A stretch of DNA of 20,746 bases. Source: Cloacimonetes bacterium UBA4175 (lineage in GTDB: Bacteria > Cloacimonadota > Cloacimonadia > Cloacimonadales > Cloacimonadaceae). Positions 12,738 to 20,689 of the stretch are shown here, piece by piece. Each line of letters begins with the position of its first letter. Position 1 is the stretch's first letter. The translations under genes and the position numbers were made by a program. Location of the stretch: contig DFUX01000063.1 in the NCBI GenBank assembly GCA_002379855.1, positions 1 to 20,746 of the forward strand, written 5' to 3'. Under the pieces are notes generated by a model. That model had not been told where the DNA came from. It was given only the letters and a program-made list of their open reading frames with translations, and did not search any database.

Positions 12738-14613
12738 TTTGGATCAAATCAAAAAGGACTATCAGGAAGCTCTGACCCACTATAAGAAACGCATCGTAGT
12801 CTGCGCCGGAACAGGTTGCATAGCCAACGGTTCCGAAAAGGTTTACAATGCCCTGAAGAACAGCCTTGCCATGCACTCCCTGGATGTATCCATCGAGCTG
12901 AAAGCCCACGATGAGCACAATCACGACGTGCTGATCTCGGGAAGCGGCTGCCAGGGCTTTTGCCAGGTTGGCCCGCTGGTCACTATCGAGCCGGATGGCA
13001 TCCTCTACGCCCACGTGAAGCCGGAAGACGCCGAAGAGATCGTGGCGCAGACCATCGTGCAGGGCAAGCTGGTCGATCGTTTGCTCTATGTCAACCCCGC
13101 CGACGGCAAACACTGCAAGGGCGCGGGAGACATCCCCTTTTACACCCGGCAGAGGCGCACCGCGCTCAAGGAATGCGGACACCTCGACCCCGAAAACGTG
13201 AATGAATACATCAGCCACGGCGGTTATTTCGCCGCCCGCGACGCCTATCAGAAATACAGCGCCGAAGAACTCTGCAAACTCTTTCAGGATTCCGGTTTGC
13301 GCGGGCGCGGCGGAGGCGGATTCTCCACCGGTTTGAAGTGGGAACTCACCCGCAGACAGGCGAATGAAAAGAAATATATCGTTTGCAACGGCGACGAGGG
13401 AGACCCGGGCGCCTTTATGGACCGCAGCATTCTGGAAGGAAATCCCCACAGTGTGGTGGAAGGTATGATGATCGCCGCCGCAGCCGTCGGGGCCGATGAG
13501 GGCTATGTCTATGTGCGCATGGAATATCCCCTGGCCTGCTCCCGCATCCGCAAAGCTATCAGAGTGGCGGAAGAGCTCGGACTTTTGGGCGACGACATCT
13601 TTGGCAGCGGCAAGAGCTTCCGCATCAAGGTGATGGAAGGCGCCGGAGCTTTCGTCTGCGGAGAGGAAACAGCCCTGCTGTCCTCCATCGAAGGCAAGCG
13701 CGGCATGCCCAATCCTAAGCCGCCCTTCCCCGCGGAAAGAGGCCTCTTTGGAAAGCCCACCGTGATTAACAACGTTGAGACCCTGGCTTTGGTGCCGGTG
13801 GTGATGCGGGAAGGCGTCGAGGCTTTCCGGAAAGTTGGCCTGCCCAAATCCCCGGGAACCAAGACTTTCGCGCTCACGGGACACGTCGCCAATACAGGTT
13901 TGATAGAAGTCCCCTTCGGCACCACCCTGCGCGAGATCGTCTTTGAGATCGGCGGAGGAGTGCTGGACAAGGATGGCAAGATCAACAACGACGCCTTCAA
14001 GGCGGTTCAGATCGGCGGCCCCTCCGGCGGTTGCCTCACCCGCGAACACCTCGACCTGCCGCTGGATTATGATTCCCTCGGCGCGGTTGGAGCCATGGTT
14101 GGTTCCGGCGGACTGGTGGTGATGAACGACACCAGTTGCATGGTCAAGATCGCCCATTACTTTATGAGCTTCACCCAGAACGAATCCTGCGGCAAGTGCG
14201 TGCCCTGCCGGGAAGGAACCCGCCAGATGCTGGAATTGCTGGAGGATATCACCGAAGGCAGGGGCACAGAGGAAACTCTGGAGCTTCTGGAAGAAGTGGG
14301 AAAGGCAGTTAAGATCACTTCGCTCTGCGGCCTGGGCAAATCCGCTCCCAATCCAGTGTTGAGCACCCTGCGTTTCTTCCGGGATGAGTATCTGGCCCAC
14401 GTGAAGGCGGGCTATTGCCCCACCCGTAGCTGCAAAGCGCTCACTCCCATCACAATTGATCCGAACCTATGCCGCGGTTGCACACTCTGCAAAAGAGTCT
14501 GCCCCGTGGGAGCCATCTCCGGGGAAGTGAAATCTCCCCACCAGATCGACCCCATGGTCTGCATCAAATGCGGTGCCTGCGCCGCCGCCTGTAAATTCAA
14601 AGCTATATCCTAA
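12730..14613 (+). CDS. hydB: bifurcating [FeFe]-hydrogenase beta subunit (HydB, NuoF-like)
   Basis: The 627-residue flavoprotein oxidises NADH and is thought to be the bifurcation site. Domains in order: thioredoxin-like [2Fe-2S] (Cys25, Cys30, Cys74, Cys78); FMN/NADH-binding NuoF core with GRGGGGFSTGLKW (from about 191) and CNGDEGDPGAFMDR; SLBB region; a [4Fe-4S] site at Cys487, Cys490, Cys493 and Cys533; and a C-terminal two-cluster ferredoxin domain with Cys581/584/587/591 and Cys611/614/617/621. The C-terminal ferredoxin is absent from ordinary NuoF and typical of HydB. The ATG at 12730 was chosen because AAGGA precedes it and it agrees with the domain start; an in-frame upstream start lies inside hydC. 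hydA starts 12 bases downstream. Confidence 0.95.
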   Translation: MLNLDQIKKDYQEALTHYKKRIVVCAGTGCIANGSEKVYNALKNSLAMHSLDVSIELKAHDEHNHDVLISGSGCQGFCQVGPLVTIEPDGILYAHVKPEDAEEIVAQTIVQGKLVDRLLYVNPADGKHCKGAGDIPFYTRQRRTALKECGHLDPENVNEYISHGGYFAARDAYQKYSAEELCKLFQDSGLRGRGGGGFSTGLKWELTRRQANEKKYIVCNGDEGDPGAFMDRSILEGNPHSVVEGMMIAAAAVGADEGYVYVRMEYPLACSRIRKAIRVAEELGLLGDDIFGSGKSFRIKVMEGAGAFVCGEETALLSSIEGKRGMPNPKPPFPAERGLFGKPTVINNVETLALVPVVMREGVEAFRKVGLPKSPGTKTFALTGHVANTGLIEVPFGTTLREIVFEIGGGVLDKDGKINNDAFKAVQIGGPSGGCLTREHLDLPLDYDSLGAVGAMVGSGGLVVMNDTSCMVKIAHYFMSFTQNESCGKCVPCREGTRQMLELLEDITEGRGTEETLELLEEVGKAVKITSLCGLGKSAPNPVLSTLRFFRDEYLAHVKAGYCPTRSCKALTPITIDPNLCRGCTLCKRVCPVGAISGEVKSPHQIDPMVCIKCGACAAACKFKAIS

Positions 14614-14625
14614 GAGGAGAGAAAG

Positions 14626-16638
14626 ATGGATACTGAAAAGATCGTATATATAAATGACCGTCCCGTGGTCTGGGAAGGCGAGACCAATATCCTGGCGCTG
14701 GCCCGCAAGGCACATGTAGAGATTCCCACCTTCTGCTACCACTCCGAACTGAGCGTCTATGGCGCCTGCCGGCTCTGCCTGGTGGAAGTCGAAGGCAGAG
14801 GCCTGGTGACTTCCTGTTCGACCGCCCCCTTTGAAGGGATGCGGGTGAAGACCCATACGCAGCAGATTCTGAAGCTGCGCAAACTGATCATTGAGATGCT
14901 GCTGGCAAACCATGACCGGGAATGCACCCAGTGCGACCGCTCCCCGGATTGCAAGCTGCGTGAGATATCCTATAAACTGGGAGTGGACAAGATCCGCTTC
15001 CGGAAGACCCGACCCACCAAAGAAATCGACACCGGCTCCCCCTGCCTGGTGAGAGACCCCAATAAATGCGTGCTCTGCGGCGACTGCGTGCGCTTCTGCT
15101 CCGAGGTTCAGGGCATCGGCGCCATCGACTTTGCCAACCGTGGCGAAGGTGTGGTGGTGACCCCCGCCTATGGCAAGAGCCTGGCAAAGGTGGATTGCGT
15201 GAATTGCGGACAGTGCGCGGCGGTTTGCCCCACAGGCGCGCTCACCATCCGCAGCCAGACCGACCAGGTCTGGAACCAGCTTCAGGATCCCGGCAAGAAG
15301 GTGGTGGTTCAGATCGCTCCCGCGGTGCGCGTGGCTCTGGGCGAGATGTTCAACCTTCCCGCCGGGGAGATCACCACAGGCAAGATGATCGCCGCCCTCA
15401 GAATGATGGGTTTTGACCGTGTGTTTGACACCTCCTTTGCCGCCGACCTCACCGTGATCGAGGAAGCCAACGAGTTTCTGAAGAGGAAGACCGAGGGCGG
15501 GAAGCTGCCGATCTTCACCAGTTGCTGCCCCGCCTGGGTGAAGTTTGCCGAGCAAAGCTATCCGAAGCTTTTGCCGCATCTCTCCAGTTGCCGCTCACCC
15601 CAGCAAATGTTTGGCTCCATCGCCAAGAACAAGCTGCCCACGGAAATGGGCACCGATCGCGAGAACCTGATAGTCGTTTCCGTCATGCCTTGCACGGCCA
15701 AGAAGTTTGAAGCCCTGCGGGATGAATTCCGCACCGAGAACGTGCCGGATGTGGATTATGTGCTCACAACCCAGGAGCTGGGACGCATGATCAAGGAAGC
15801 GGGAATCGAGTTCTCCAACCTGGAGCCTGAATCCATGGATCTGCCCATGGGCTTTGCCACAGGCGCCGGAGTCATCTTTGGCAACAGCGGCGGCGTCTCG
15901 GAGGCTGTGCTGCGCTACGCGGCCGACAAGCTGGACATCCCTCTTCCGGAAAGCATTGTGCTGCAGGAAGTGCGCGGAAGCCAGAGCGTTCGCGATACCG
16001 AGATTGACACTCCCGTCGGGAAACTCAGGATGGCGGTGGTGCACGGGCTGAAGAATGCCGCGGAGCTTGCCGACCGCATCCAGGCCGGCGAAGTCTATTA
16101 CGACATCGTTGAAGTGATGGCCTGCCCCGGCGGTTGCAGCGGCGGAGCGGGACAGCCCATCGTGAATAATCCCCTGGTTCGCAAGGAACGCACCACGGCT
16201 CTTTACCACGCCGACAAGATGATGGCCTTGCACCGCGCTCAGGACAACCCCTTCGTGACAGACCTCTACAAAGTCCTCCTGGACGAGCCTAACAGCCACA
16301 AAGCCCACGAGTTGCTGCATACTCATTATAAGAGCCGCAAAAGGATCGAGGATGAGGAGATCAGTTTCTCCGCGCCCTCCAAGGAAGAACGCTGCAAGGT
16401 GAAGGTTTGCATCGGCACCAGTTGCTTCCTGAGGGGAGCCCAGGAGATCCTGGCACACACCCTGAAGACTGTGGAAGAAAACGGCTGGGGACGTCATTTT
16501 GAAGTGTCCGCCACCTTCTGCACCGAACAGTGTGACAAGGGCCCGACCCTCATCGTGGGCGGGCAAGTGATCCACAAAGCCAAGCTGGAAGACGTTTCTG
16601 CCGCTCTCGAACGCGAAGCGCAAAAACGGGGCGCGTGA
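14626..16638 (+). CDS. hydA: bifurcating [FeFe]-hydrogenase catalytic subunit (HydA)
   Basis: It makes H2 at the H-cluster using electrons from NADH and reduced ferredoxin. The 670 residues contain: NuoG-like [2Fe-2S] (Cys37, Cys48, Cys51, Cys64); His-Cys [4Fe-4S] (His96, Cys100, Cys103, Cys109); two [4Fe-4S] sites (Cys148/151/154/158 and Cys191/194/197/201); the H-cluster domain with TSCCPAW (Cys300, Cys301), MPCTAKKFE (Cys356) and EVMACPGGCSGGAGQP (Cys500, Cys504); the small-subunit-type segment around 520-565; and a C-terminal thioredoxin-like [2Fe-2S] (Cys595, Cys600, Cys632, Cys636). Cys300 matches the proton-transfer cysteine. All residues needed for activity are present. The stop overlaps the next start by one base (TGATG). 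No HydE, HydF or HydG maturase gene is in the window. Confidence 0.96.
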   Translation: MDTEKIVYINDRPVVWEGETNILALARKAHVEIPTFCYHSELSVYGACRLCLVEVEGRGLVTSCSTAPFEGMRVKTHTQQILKLRKLIIEMLLANHDRECTQCDRSPDCKLREISYKLGVDKIRFRKTRPTKEIDTGSPCLVRDPNKCVLCGDCVRFCSEVQGIGAIDFANRGEGVVVTPAYGKSLAKVDCVNCGQCAAVCPTGALTIRSQTDQVWNQLQDPGKKVVVQIAPAVRVALGEMFNLPAGEITTGKMIAALRMMGFDRVFDTSFAADLTVIEEANEFLKRKTEGGKLPIFTSCCPAWVKFAEQSYPKLLPHLSSCRSPQQMFGSIAKNKLPTEMGTDRENLIVVSVMPCTAKKFEALRDEFRTENVPDVDYVLTTQELGRMIKEAGIEFSNLEPESMDLPMGFATGAGVIFGNSGGVSEAVLRYAADKLDIPLPESIVLQEVRGSQSVRDTEIDTPVGKLRMAVVHGLKNAAELADRIQAGEVYYDIVEVMACPGGCSGGAGQPIVNNPLVRKERTTALYHADKMMALHRAQDNPFVTDLYKVLLDEPNSHKAHELLHTHYKSRKRIEDEEISFSAPSKEERCKVKVCIGTSCFLRGAQEILAHTLKTVEENGWGRHFEVSATFCTEQCDKGPTLIVGGQVIHKAKLEDVSAALEREAQKRGA

Positions 16639-16880
16639 TGAAAAGCATCCTGATCTGCATGGGAAGTTCTTGCTTTGCCCGGGAAAACCGCGAGAACCTG
16701 GGTTTGATAGAAGAGTATCTCCGGTCTCACAAACTGGAGGACAGCGTGCGGATTGAAGGTTCTCTCTGCCTGGGAGAATGTGCCGAGGGGCCGAACCTGA
16801 TAGTGAATGGAAACCGCTATCATCAGGTGAACGCCGAAAAACTAAAAGAGATATTGGATAAAGAGTTATTGCCGATATGA
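16638..16880 (+). CDS. stand-alone thioredoxin-like [2Fe-2S] ferredoxin, 80 residues
   Basis: This small protein has the same cysteine pattern as the [2Fe-2S] domains of HydC, HydB and HydA: Cys7, Cys12, Cys44 and Cys48 (C-x4-C then C-x3-C). It is likely an electron carrier between the bifurcating hydrogenase and the sensory hydrogenase encoded next. The ATG at 16638 forms a TGATG overlap with hydA; a GTG at 16635 would add one residue. Its stop overlaps the next start as ATGA. Such a domain is often fused to hydrogenase subunits, and a free copy between the two hydrogenase types suggests a dedicated partner. Assignment to the fold is firm; the role is inference. Confidence 0.8.
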   Translation: MKSILICMGSSCFARENRENLGLIEEYLRSHKLEDSVRIEGSLCLGECAEGPNLIVNGNRYHQVNAEKLKEILDKELLPI

Positions 16881-18571
16881 GTAAATTGGAACCGATATAT
16901 ACAGAAAAGACCCAATGCCAGGATTGCTACAAATGCGTGCGCGAATGCCCCGTGAAAGCCATCAAAGTGGTGGACGGCAGCGCCATAGTGATCCCCAAGG
17001 CATGCATATTGTGCGGGCATTGCACCCAGGTCTGCCCGGTGCATGCCAAGAAGATTCGCGATGACCTGGATGAAGCCAAAGCCATGCTGGCCAGTGGAGC
17101 CAGGGTCTATGCCTCTTTGGCACCCAGTTACCGCACGGAGTTCTCCGGCCTGAAGACCGGAAAGCTGATCAATGCCATCAAGAGCCTGGGTTTTGCCGGT
17201 GTATCGGAGACAGCCTTGGGCGCGCAGGAAGTTTCGGCTTCCTGCGCCCGCCTGCTTAAGGAAGGGGAAAACCCCGTCTGGATAAGCAGTTGCTGTCCTT
17301 CCATTATTCACTACATCGAGCAATACCGTCCCGACCTGGTGCCCTATGTAACCCCAATTCTCTCTCCGCTGCAGGCTCATGCCCGCATCCTGAAAGATGA
17401 GTTTGGCCCGGATGCCAAGGTCATCTTCTTTGGCCCCTGCATTGCCAAAAAGAATGAGGCGGACGACTATCTGGATCTGGCGCTCACTTTCTCTGACCTG
17501 AGAAGATGGTTCACCCAGGAAGTCACGGATTGGCTATCCATAAGCGACGACGCGGACTTCGTGCCCCATTCTGCCGGCGAAGGCGGGCTCTATCCCGTGG
17601 ATGGCGGCATGGTCGATGGGATCAAGCTTTGCGGAGCGCCGGAGGATACCCTCTACATGAGTTTCAGCGGCGTGGAAAACGTGCGGGAAGCCCTGCAGGA
17701 ACTTAAGACCAAAGACTATCACCGTCCGGTCTTCATCGAAGTCCTGGCCTGCGCCGGAGGTTGCGTAAATGGCCCCGTGGTCAAGGAACAGGGTTCCACA
17801 GCCGGAAAACGCGTCACCATCTATGAAGAAACTCCCCGCCTGGACAAGGATGTGGCCGAGGGCAGGGACATCTCGGGAAGCTTCCATTCTCGCGAGATCA
17901 AGGTATCTGACTTCACTCCCGAGGAGATCTATGGAGCCCTGCTCCGGATCAGTAAGAAACGCAAAGAGGACGAGCTCAACTGCGGAGGCTGCGGCTACAA
18001 CACCTGCCGCGACTTTGCCGTCGCCCTACTGGAAGAGAAAGCGGAACCCGCCATGTGCGTTTCCTACTTGCGCAAGCTTGCCCAAAACAAGGCTGCCGCC
18101 CTCATCAAAGCCATGCCTTCCGGCGTGGTGATAGTGGATGAAAAGCTTTGCATTGTCGAGTCCAACCGGCGTTTTATCGAACTTATCGGCGGCGACGCGG
18201 AGATAGTGGGCAAGGTCGATCCCGACCTGGAAGGAGCTTATCTTGAACGCCTCATCCCCTTTGCCGATCTCTTTAAGGAAGCCCTGCAGCGGGACAGTGA
18301 GGTCAGCGTGCAGGATATCCGCCACAAAGGCAAGATCATCCGGCTCACCATCTTCAGCGTCCAGCCCGGACACGTGGTGGGCGGTATCCTCCAGGATATC
18401 ACCGAGCCCGTGATCCAGCGCGAGCAAATCATCGACAACGCCGCGGAGGTAATGAAGAAGACCCTCAGCACCGTGCAAAAGATAGCCTTCCTCCTGGGGG
18501 AAAACGCCGCCGACAGCGAGGTGCTGCTCAACTCCATCATCGAAAGCTTTAGCGTCAAGGATCAGCAGTGA
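16877..18571 (+). CDS. hydS: sensory-type [FeFe]-hydrogenase with FeS and PAS domains (HydS/HfsB-like)
   Basis: The 564-residue protein has two [4Fe-4S] sites (Cys14/17/20/24 and Cys43/46/49/53), an H-cluster domain (SSCCPSI with Cys139 and Cys140; GPCIAKKNE with Cys188; EVLACAGGC with Cys292 and Cys296), a separate four-cysteine FeS domain (Cys369, Cys372, Cys377, Cys394), and a PAS domain (about 405-510). It ends in a short helical tail. The architecture matches group C sensory hydrogenases, which are thought to report H2 or redox state rather than make H2 in bulk. It lacks the NuoG-like N-terminus and small-subunit segment of HydA. Start and stop both overlap the neighbours by four bases, tying it to the phosphatase gene as its probable output. 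Confidence 0.9.
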   Translation: MSKLEPIYTEKTQCQDCYKCVRECPVKAIKVVDGSAIVIPKACILCGHCTQVCPVHAKKIRDDLDEAKAMLASGARVYASLAPSYRTEFSGLKTGKLINAIKSLGFAGVSETALGAQEVSASCARLLKEGENPVWISSCCPSIIHYIEQYRPDLVPYVTPILSPLQAHARILKDEFGPDAKVIFFGPCIAKKNEADDYLDLALTFSDLRRWFTQEVTDWLSISDDADFVPHSAGEGGLYPVDGGMVDGIKLCGAPEDTLYMSFSGVENVREALQELKTKDYHRPVFIEVLACAGGCVNGPVVKEQGSTAGKRVTIYEETPRLDKDVAEGRDISGSFHSREIKVSDFTPEEIYGALLRISKKRKEDELNCGGCGYNTCRDFAVALLEEKAEPAMCVSYLRKLAQNKAAALIKAMPSGVVIVDEKLCIVESNRRFIELIGGDAEIVGKVDPDLEGAYLERLIPFADLFKEALQRDSEVSVQDIRHKGKIIRLTIFSVQPGHVVGGILQDITEPVIQREQIIDNAAEVMKKTLSTVQKIAFLLGENAADSEVLLNSIIESFSVKDQQ

Positions 18572-19743
18572 AAGACAGCTTTTTGGAAGTGGATTACCAC
18601 CAGATCAGCAAGCATGGCCAGGGAGCCTGCGGAGATTCCTTTTTCAGCAGCAAGACCGGGGAAAGAACCATTCTGGTGCTTGCCGACGGACTGGGCAGCG
18701 GCATCAAAGCCAGCGTGCTTTCCACCCTCACGACCACCATGGCTGCCTCTTTCATCAGCGCCCGCATGGATATCAAACGCGCGGCGGAAGTGATCCTGGA
18801 AACCCTACCGGTTTGTTCCTACCGCAAGATCGGCTACAGCACCTTTACCATCGTGGATGCCCTACAGGACGGCAAGATCAGAATCATTGAACACGACAAC
18901 CCACCCTATGTCCTGTTGCGCCACGGAGAGATTATCCACCCGGACAAGCAGGCCATAGAACTCAATATCAATCGCAAGGCTCAGCTCTTTTACAGTGAGT
19001 TTCAGTTGGAACCCAAAGACAGGCTGGTCTTCTTCTCAGATGGCGTTCCTCAAGCAGGTATGGGGCGTCCCGGCTTGCTCTTGGGATGGAAACAGGAGGG
19101 AGTTGAGAAACATATTGTCCAGCTTCTGCAAAATCAGCCAAGCCTTTCCGCGGGCGAGATCAGCAAAAAACTGGCGCGGAAAGCCAGGGAATTTGATGGC
19201 GGCAGAGCAGCGGATGATATTACCTGCGCAGCCCTCTACCTCAGAAAACCCCGCCGCACGCTGCTGGTCACGGGGCCTCCCTATAAGATGGAGAACGACA
19301 AGGTGATGGCGGACATCGTCAAATCTTTCCAGGGCGCCAAAGTGATCTGCGGAGGCACCACTTCCGAGATCCTTTCCCGCGAACTGGGGATTCCCGTGCT
19401 GGTCAACCTGAAAGAAATGCGCAACAGCAAGGAGCTTCCCCCCAGCGCGGATATGCAAGGAATAGACCTGGTCACGGAAGGAACCATCACCATCAGCCGG
19501 GCCCTGCAACTACTGGAACAAAACACCAATCTGGACACCTTGCCGGATAACCCGGTGAAACGGCTGATGAGCATTCTGACCAACAGTGATATCATAGACT
19601 TTGTGGTGGGCACCAAGATCAACGAAGCCCACCAGGATCCCGCCCTGCCCAAGAATCTGGAAATCCGCCGCAACCTGATCCGGCGACTCAGCCAGGTGAT
19701 GGAAGAAAAGTATTACAAACAAACCAACATCACTTTCGTCTGA
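18568..19743 (+). CDS. SpoIIE-family PP2C-type phosphatase linked to the sensory hydrogenase
   Basis: The 391-residue cytoplasmic protein has a PP2C/SpoIIE domain at about 1-225 with metal-binding motifs: GDSFF (Asp23), VLADGLGSGIKAS (Asp40, Gly41), VFFSDGV (Asp158) and AADDITCAALYL (Asp217). These indicate a Mn2+/Mg2+-dependent Ser/Thr phosphatase. Residues about 230-391 form a further domain that I cannot assign (starts TLLVTGPPYK, ends in a charged helical stretch). It begins with GTG in a GTGA overlap with hydS, so the two are translated together. Phosphatases of this kind are known beside group C hydrogenases. No kinase, anti-sigma factor or antagonist gene is in the window, so the substrate is unknown. 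Confidence 0.88.
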   Translation: MKDSFLEVDYHQISKHGQGACGDSFFSSKTGERTILVLADGLGSGIKASVLSTLTTTMAASFISARMDIKRAAEVILETLPVCSYRKIGYSTFTIVDALQDGKIRIIEHDNPPYVLLRHGEIIHPDKQAIELNINRKAQLFYSEFQLEPKDRLVFFSDGVPQAGMGRPGLLLGWKQEGVEKHIVQLLQNQPSLSAGEISKKLARKAREFDGGRAADDITCAALYLRKPRRTLLVTGPPYKMENDKVMADIVKSFQGAKVICGGTTSEILSRELGIPVLVNLKEMRNSKELPPSADMQGIDLVTEGTITISRALQLLEQNTNLDTLPDNPVKRLMSILTNSDIIDFVVGTKINEAHQDPALPKNLEIRRNLIRRLSQVMEEKYYKQTNITFV

Positions 19744-19789
19744 TACTGGAAATGATTTAGCTTCCTGATTTGCCTGAGGGTGGCACTAT

Positions 19790-19926
19790 GCAGATGGAAA
19801 AGGCTCTTTGAGCTCCATGCTGGCCGGTCGTTTGGAGTTCAAGCCGGCAATGAAAGCTGTATAGATTCCCCCCAATCACAAAGCCGGCTCGGACTTCAAA
19901 CGACTTTGAAAAGACTGGATCCCGGG
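19790..19926 (+). repeat. fold-back repeat module A, copy 2
   Basis: Nearly identical to 10569-10708 and in the same orientation. The large hairpin arms are 19827-19848 and 19883-19904. It joins a GGATCCCGGG hairpin of the usual short-loop kind instead of the long-loop variant found in copy 1. Confidence 0.85.
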
Positions 19927-19952
19927 TCAAGCAAGCTTGCCCGGGATGACGC
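19911..19952 (+). repeat. GGATCCCGGGTCAAGC/GCTTGCCCGGGATGAC hairpin
   Basis: The hairpin has a compact loop (AAGCAAGCTT centre) and is followed by GCAGTTTTTA. The stem plus the T run at 19955-19959 could serve as a terminator for transcripts leaving the hydrogenase operon, about 170-200 bases after the last stop codon. Confidence 0.65.
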
Positions 19953-20003
19953 AGTTTTTAGTCTGTCGTGGTCTGTTTCAGGGCTGTGTAGTTATTTGAA
20001 GCC

Positions 20004-20100
20004 TTAAAAGACTGGATCCCGGGTCAAGCAAGCTTGCCCGGGATGACACAGATAGAGTCTGTTGGGGCTTGTTCTGGGCGCGTCCACCATCAACACGTCA
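20004..20100 (+). repeat. repeat module B, copy 2, with GGATCCCGGG hairpin
   Basis: Same order as 10853-10960: the hairpin at 20012-20048, then GATAGAGTCTGTTGGGGCTT and a CACCA-rich segment. It is almost identical for about 90 bases and diverges afterwards. Confidence 0.8.
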
Positions 20101-20208
20101 CCACCACACAACGGGTTCCTTTCCCCCATTCCACCTTTTACTATCAAGAATCTGCGCTTTTTATCCGCGCCAATCTGCGTGAAACCTTTTCATCTTTTCA
20201 CAAAAACA

Positions 20209-20376
20209 TCACAACCACCTCCATAATCCCTCATGCCGCCATCATTCGCTGCCACAAGCGGTTAAGCCATCATCCTTAGGTCATCCTTATAAATTATAAG
20301 GTTGACCCCAGGAAGACCCACGCCGGAGAGGATGATGCAAATGAGGCCCATCCCTCTATAATATATAGGTGCTACG
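20209..20376 (+). repeat. conserved 168-base repeat module C, copy 2
   Basis: Matches 11074-11241 except for about five bases by eye. The 29-base palindrome lies at 20279-20307. The match stops abruptly after GTGCTACG, which marks a defined element end. Confidence 0.85.
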
Positions 20377-20396
20377 ATAGGTGGAAAGGTAGATTA

Positions 20397-20437
20397 TAGA
20401 ACGCGGATAACAGGATCGACAGGATCAGCAGGATATA
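20397..20437 (+). repeat. AGGAT 9-base tandem repeat block
   Basis: Three consecutive 9-base units, CAGGATCGA, CAGGATCAG and CAGGATATA, follow TAGAACGCGGATAA. The same block occurs in reverse orientation at 11008-11046. Confidence 0.7.
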
Positions 20438-20505
20438 GATTGGAAAATACAATTGATAAAGGTGTGACAAGATGTCGTTGAAACAATCACACCAAACCCC
20501 AAAGC

Positions 20506-20564
20506 TGTGTCATCACGGGCAGACGGGGCCCCTTTGGGGTGGCTGACCCGGGATCCAGTCTTTT
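20506..20564 (-). repeat. GGATCCCGGG fold-back element, inverted orientation
   Basis: TGTCATCACGGGC at the left and GACCCGGGATCCAGT at the right pair as in the plus-oriented copies, but the element is reversed. Its loop carries GGGGCCCCTTTGGGG. It shares the flank CCCAAAGCTGTGTCAT with the next copy. Confidence 0.7.
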
Positions 20565-20589
20565 GAAAATGGCCTGGAAAGGTGGAACA

Positions 20590-20640
20590 AGGCGGTTCTG
20601 CGACCGCCTGTACAAAGTAGCGGCGCTTGCCATAGCGCCG
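20590..20640. repeat. two adjacent GC-rich hairpins in the spacer
   Basis: AGGCGGT (20590-20596) pairs with ACCGCCT (20603-20609), and CGGCGC (20621-20626) pairs with GCGCCG (20635-20640). They are 11 bases apart and sit between two inverted GGATCCCGGG elements. Confidence 0.6.
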
Positions 20641-20689
20641 TTTGGGACAACCACCCAACCCAGAAACAAAGCACACCAGACCCCAAAGC

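Noticed and set aside
12703..14400. Long minus-strand open frame of 565 codons opposite hydB
   Set aside because: It is antisense to HydB, whose cluster ligands and flavin motifs are intact; the reverse translation is rich in His/Gly/Ala without a domain.
15595..16623. Minus-strand open frame opposite the hydA C-terminal half (also 14467-15579)
   Set aside because: Both are shadows of hydA with no start signal and no recognisable domain.
12243..16638. Respiratory complex I (nuoE, nuoF, nuoG)
   Set aside because: The NuoG-like protein contains a full H-cluster domain, NuoF has an extra ferredoxin tail, and no membrane nuo genes are present.
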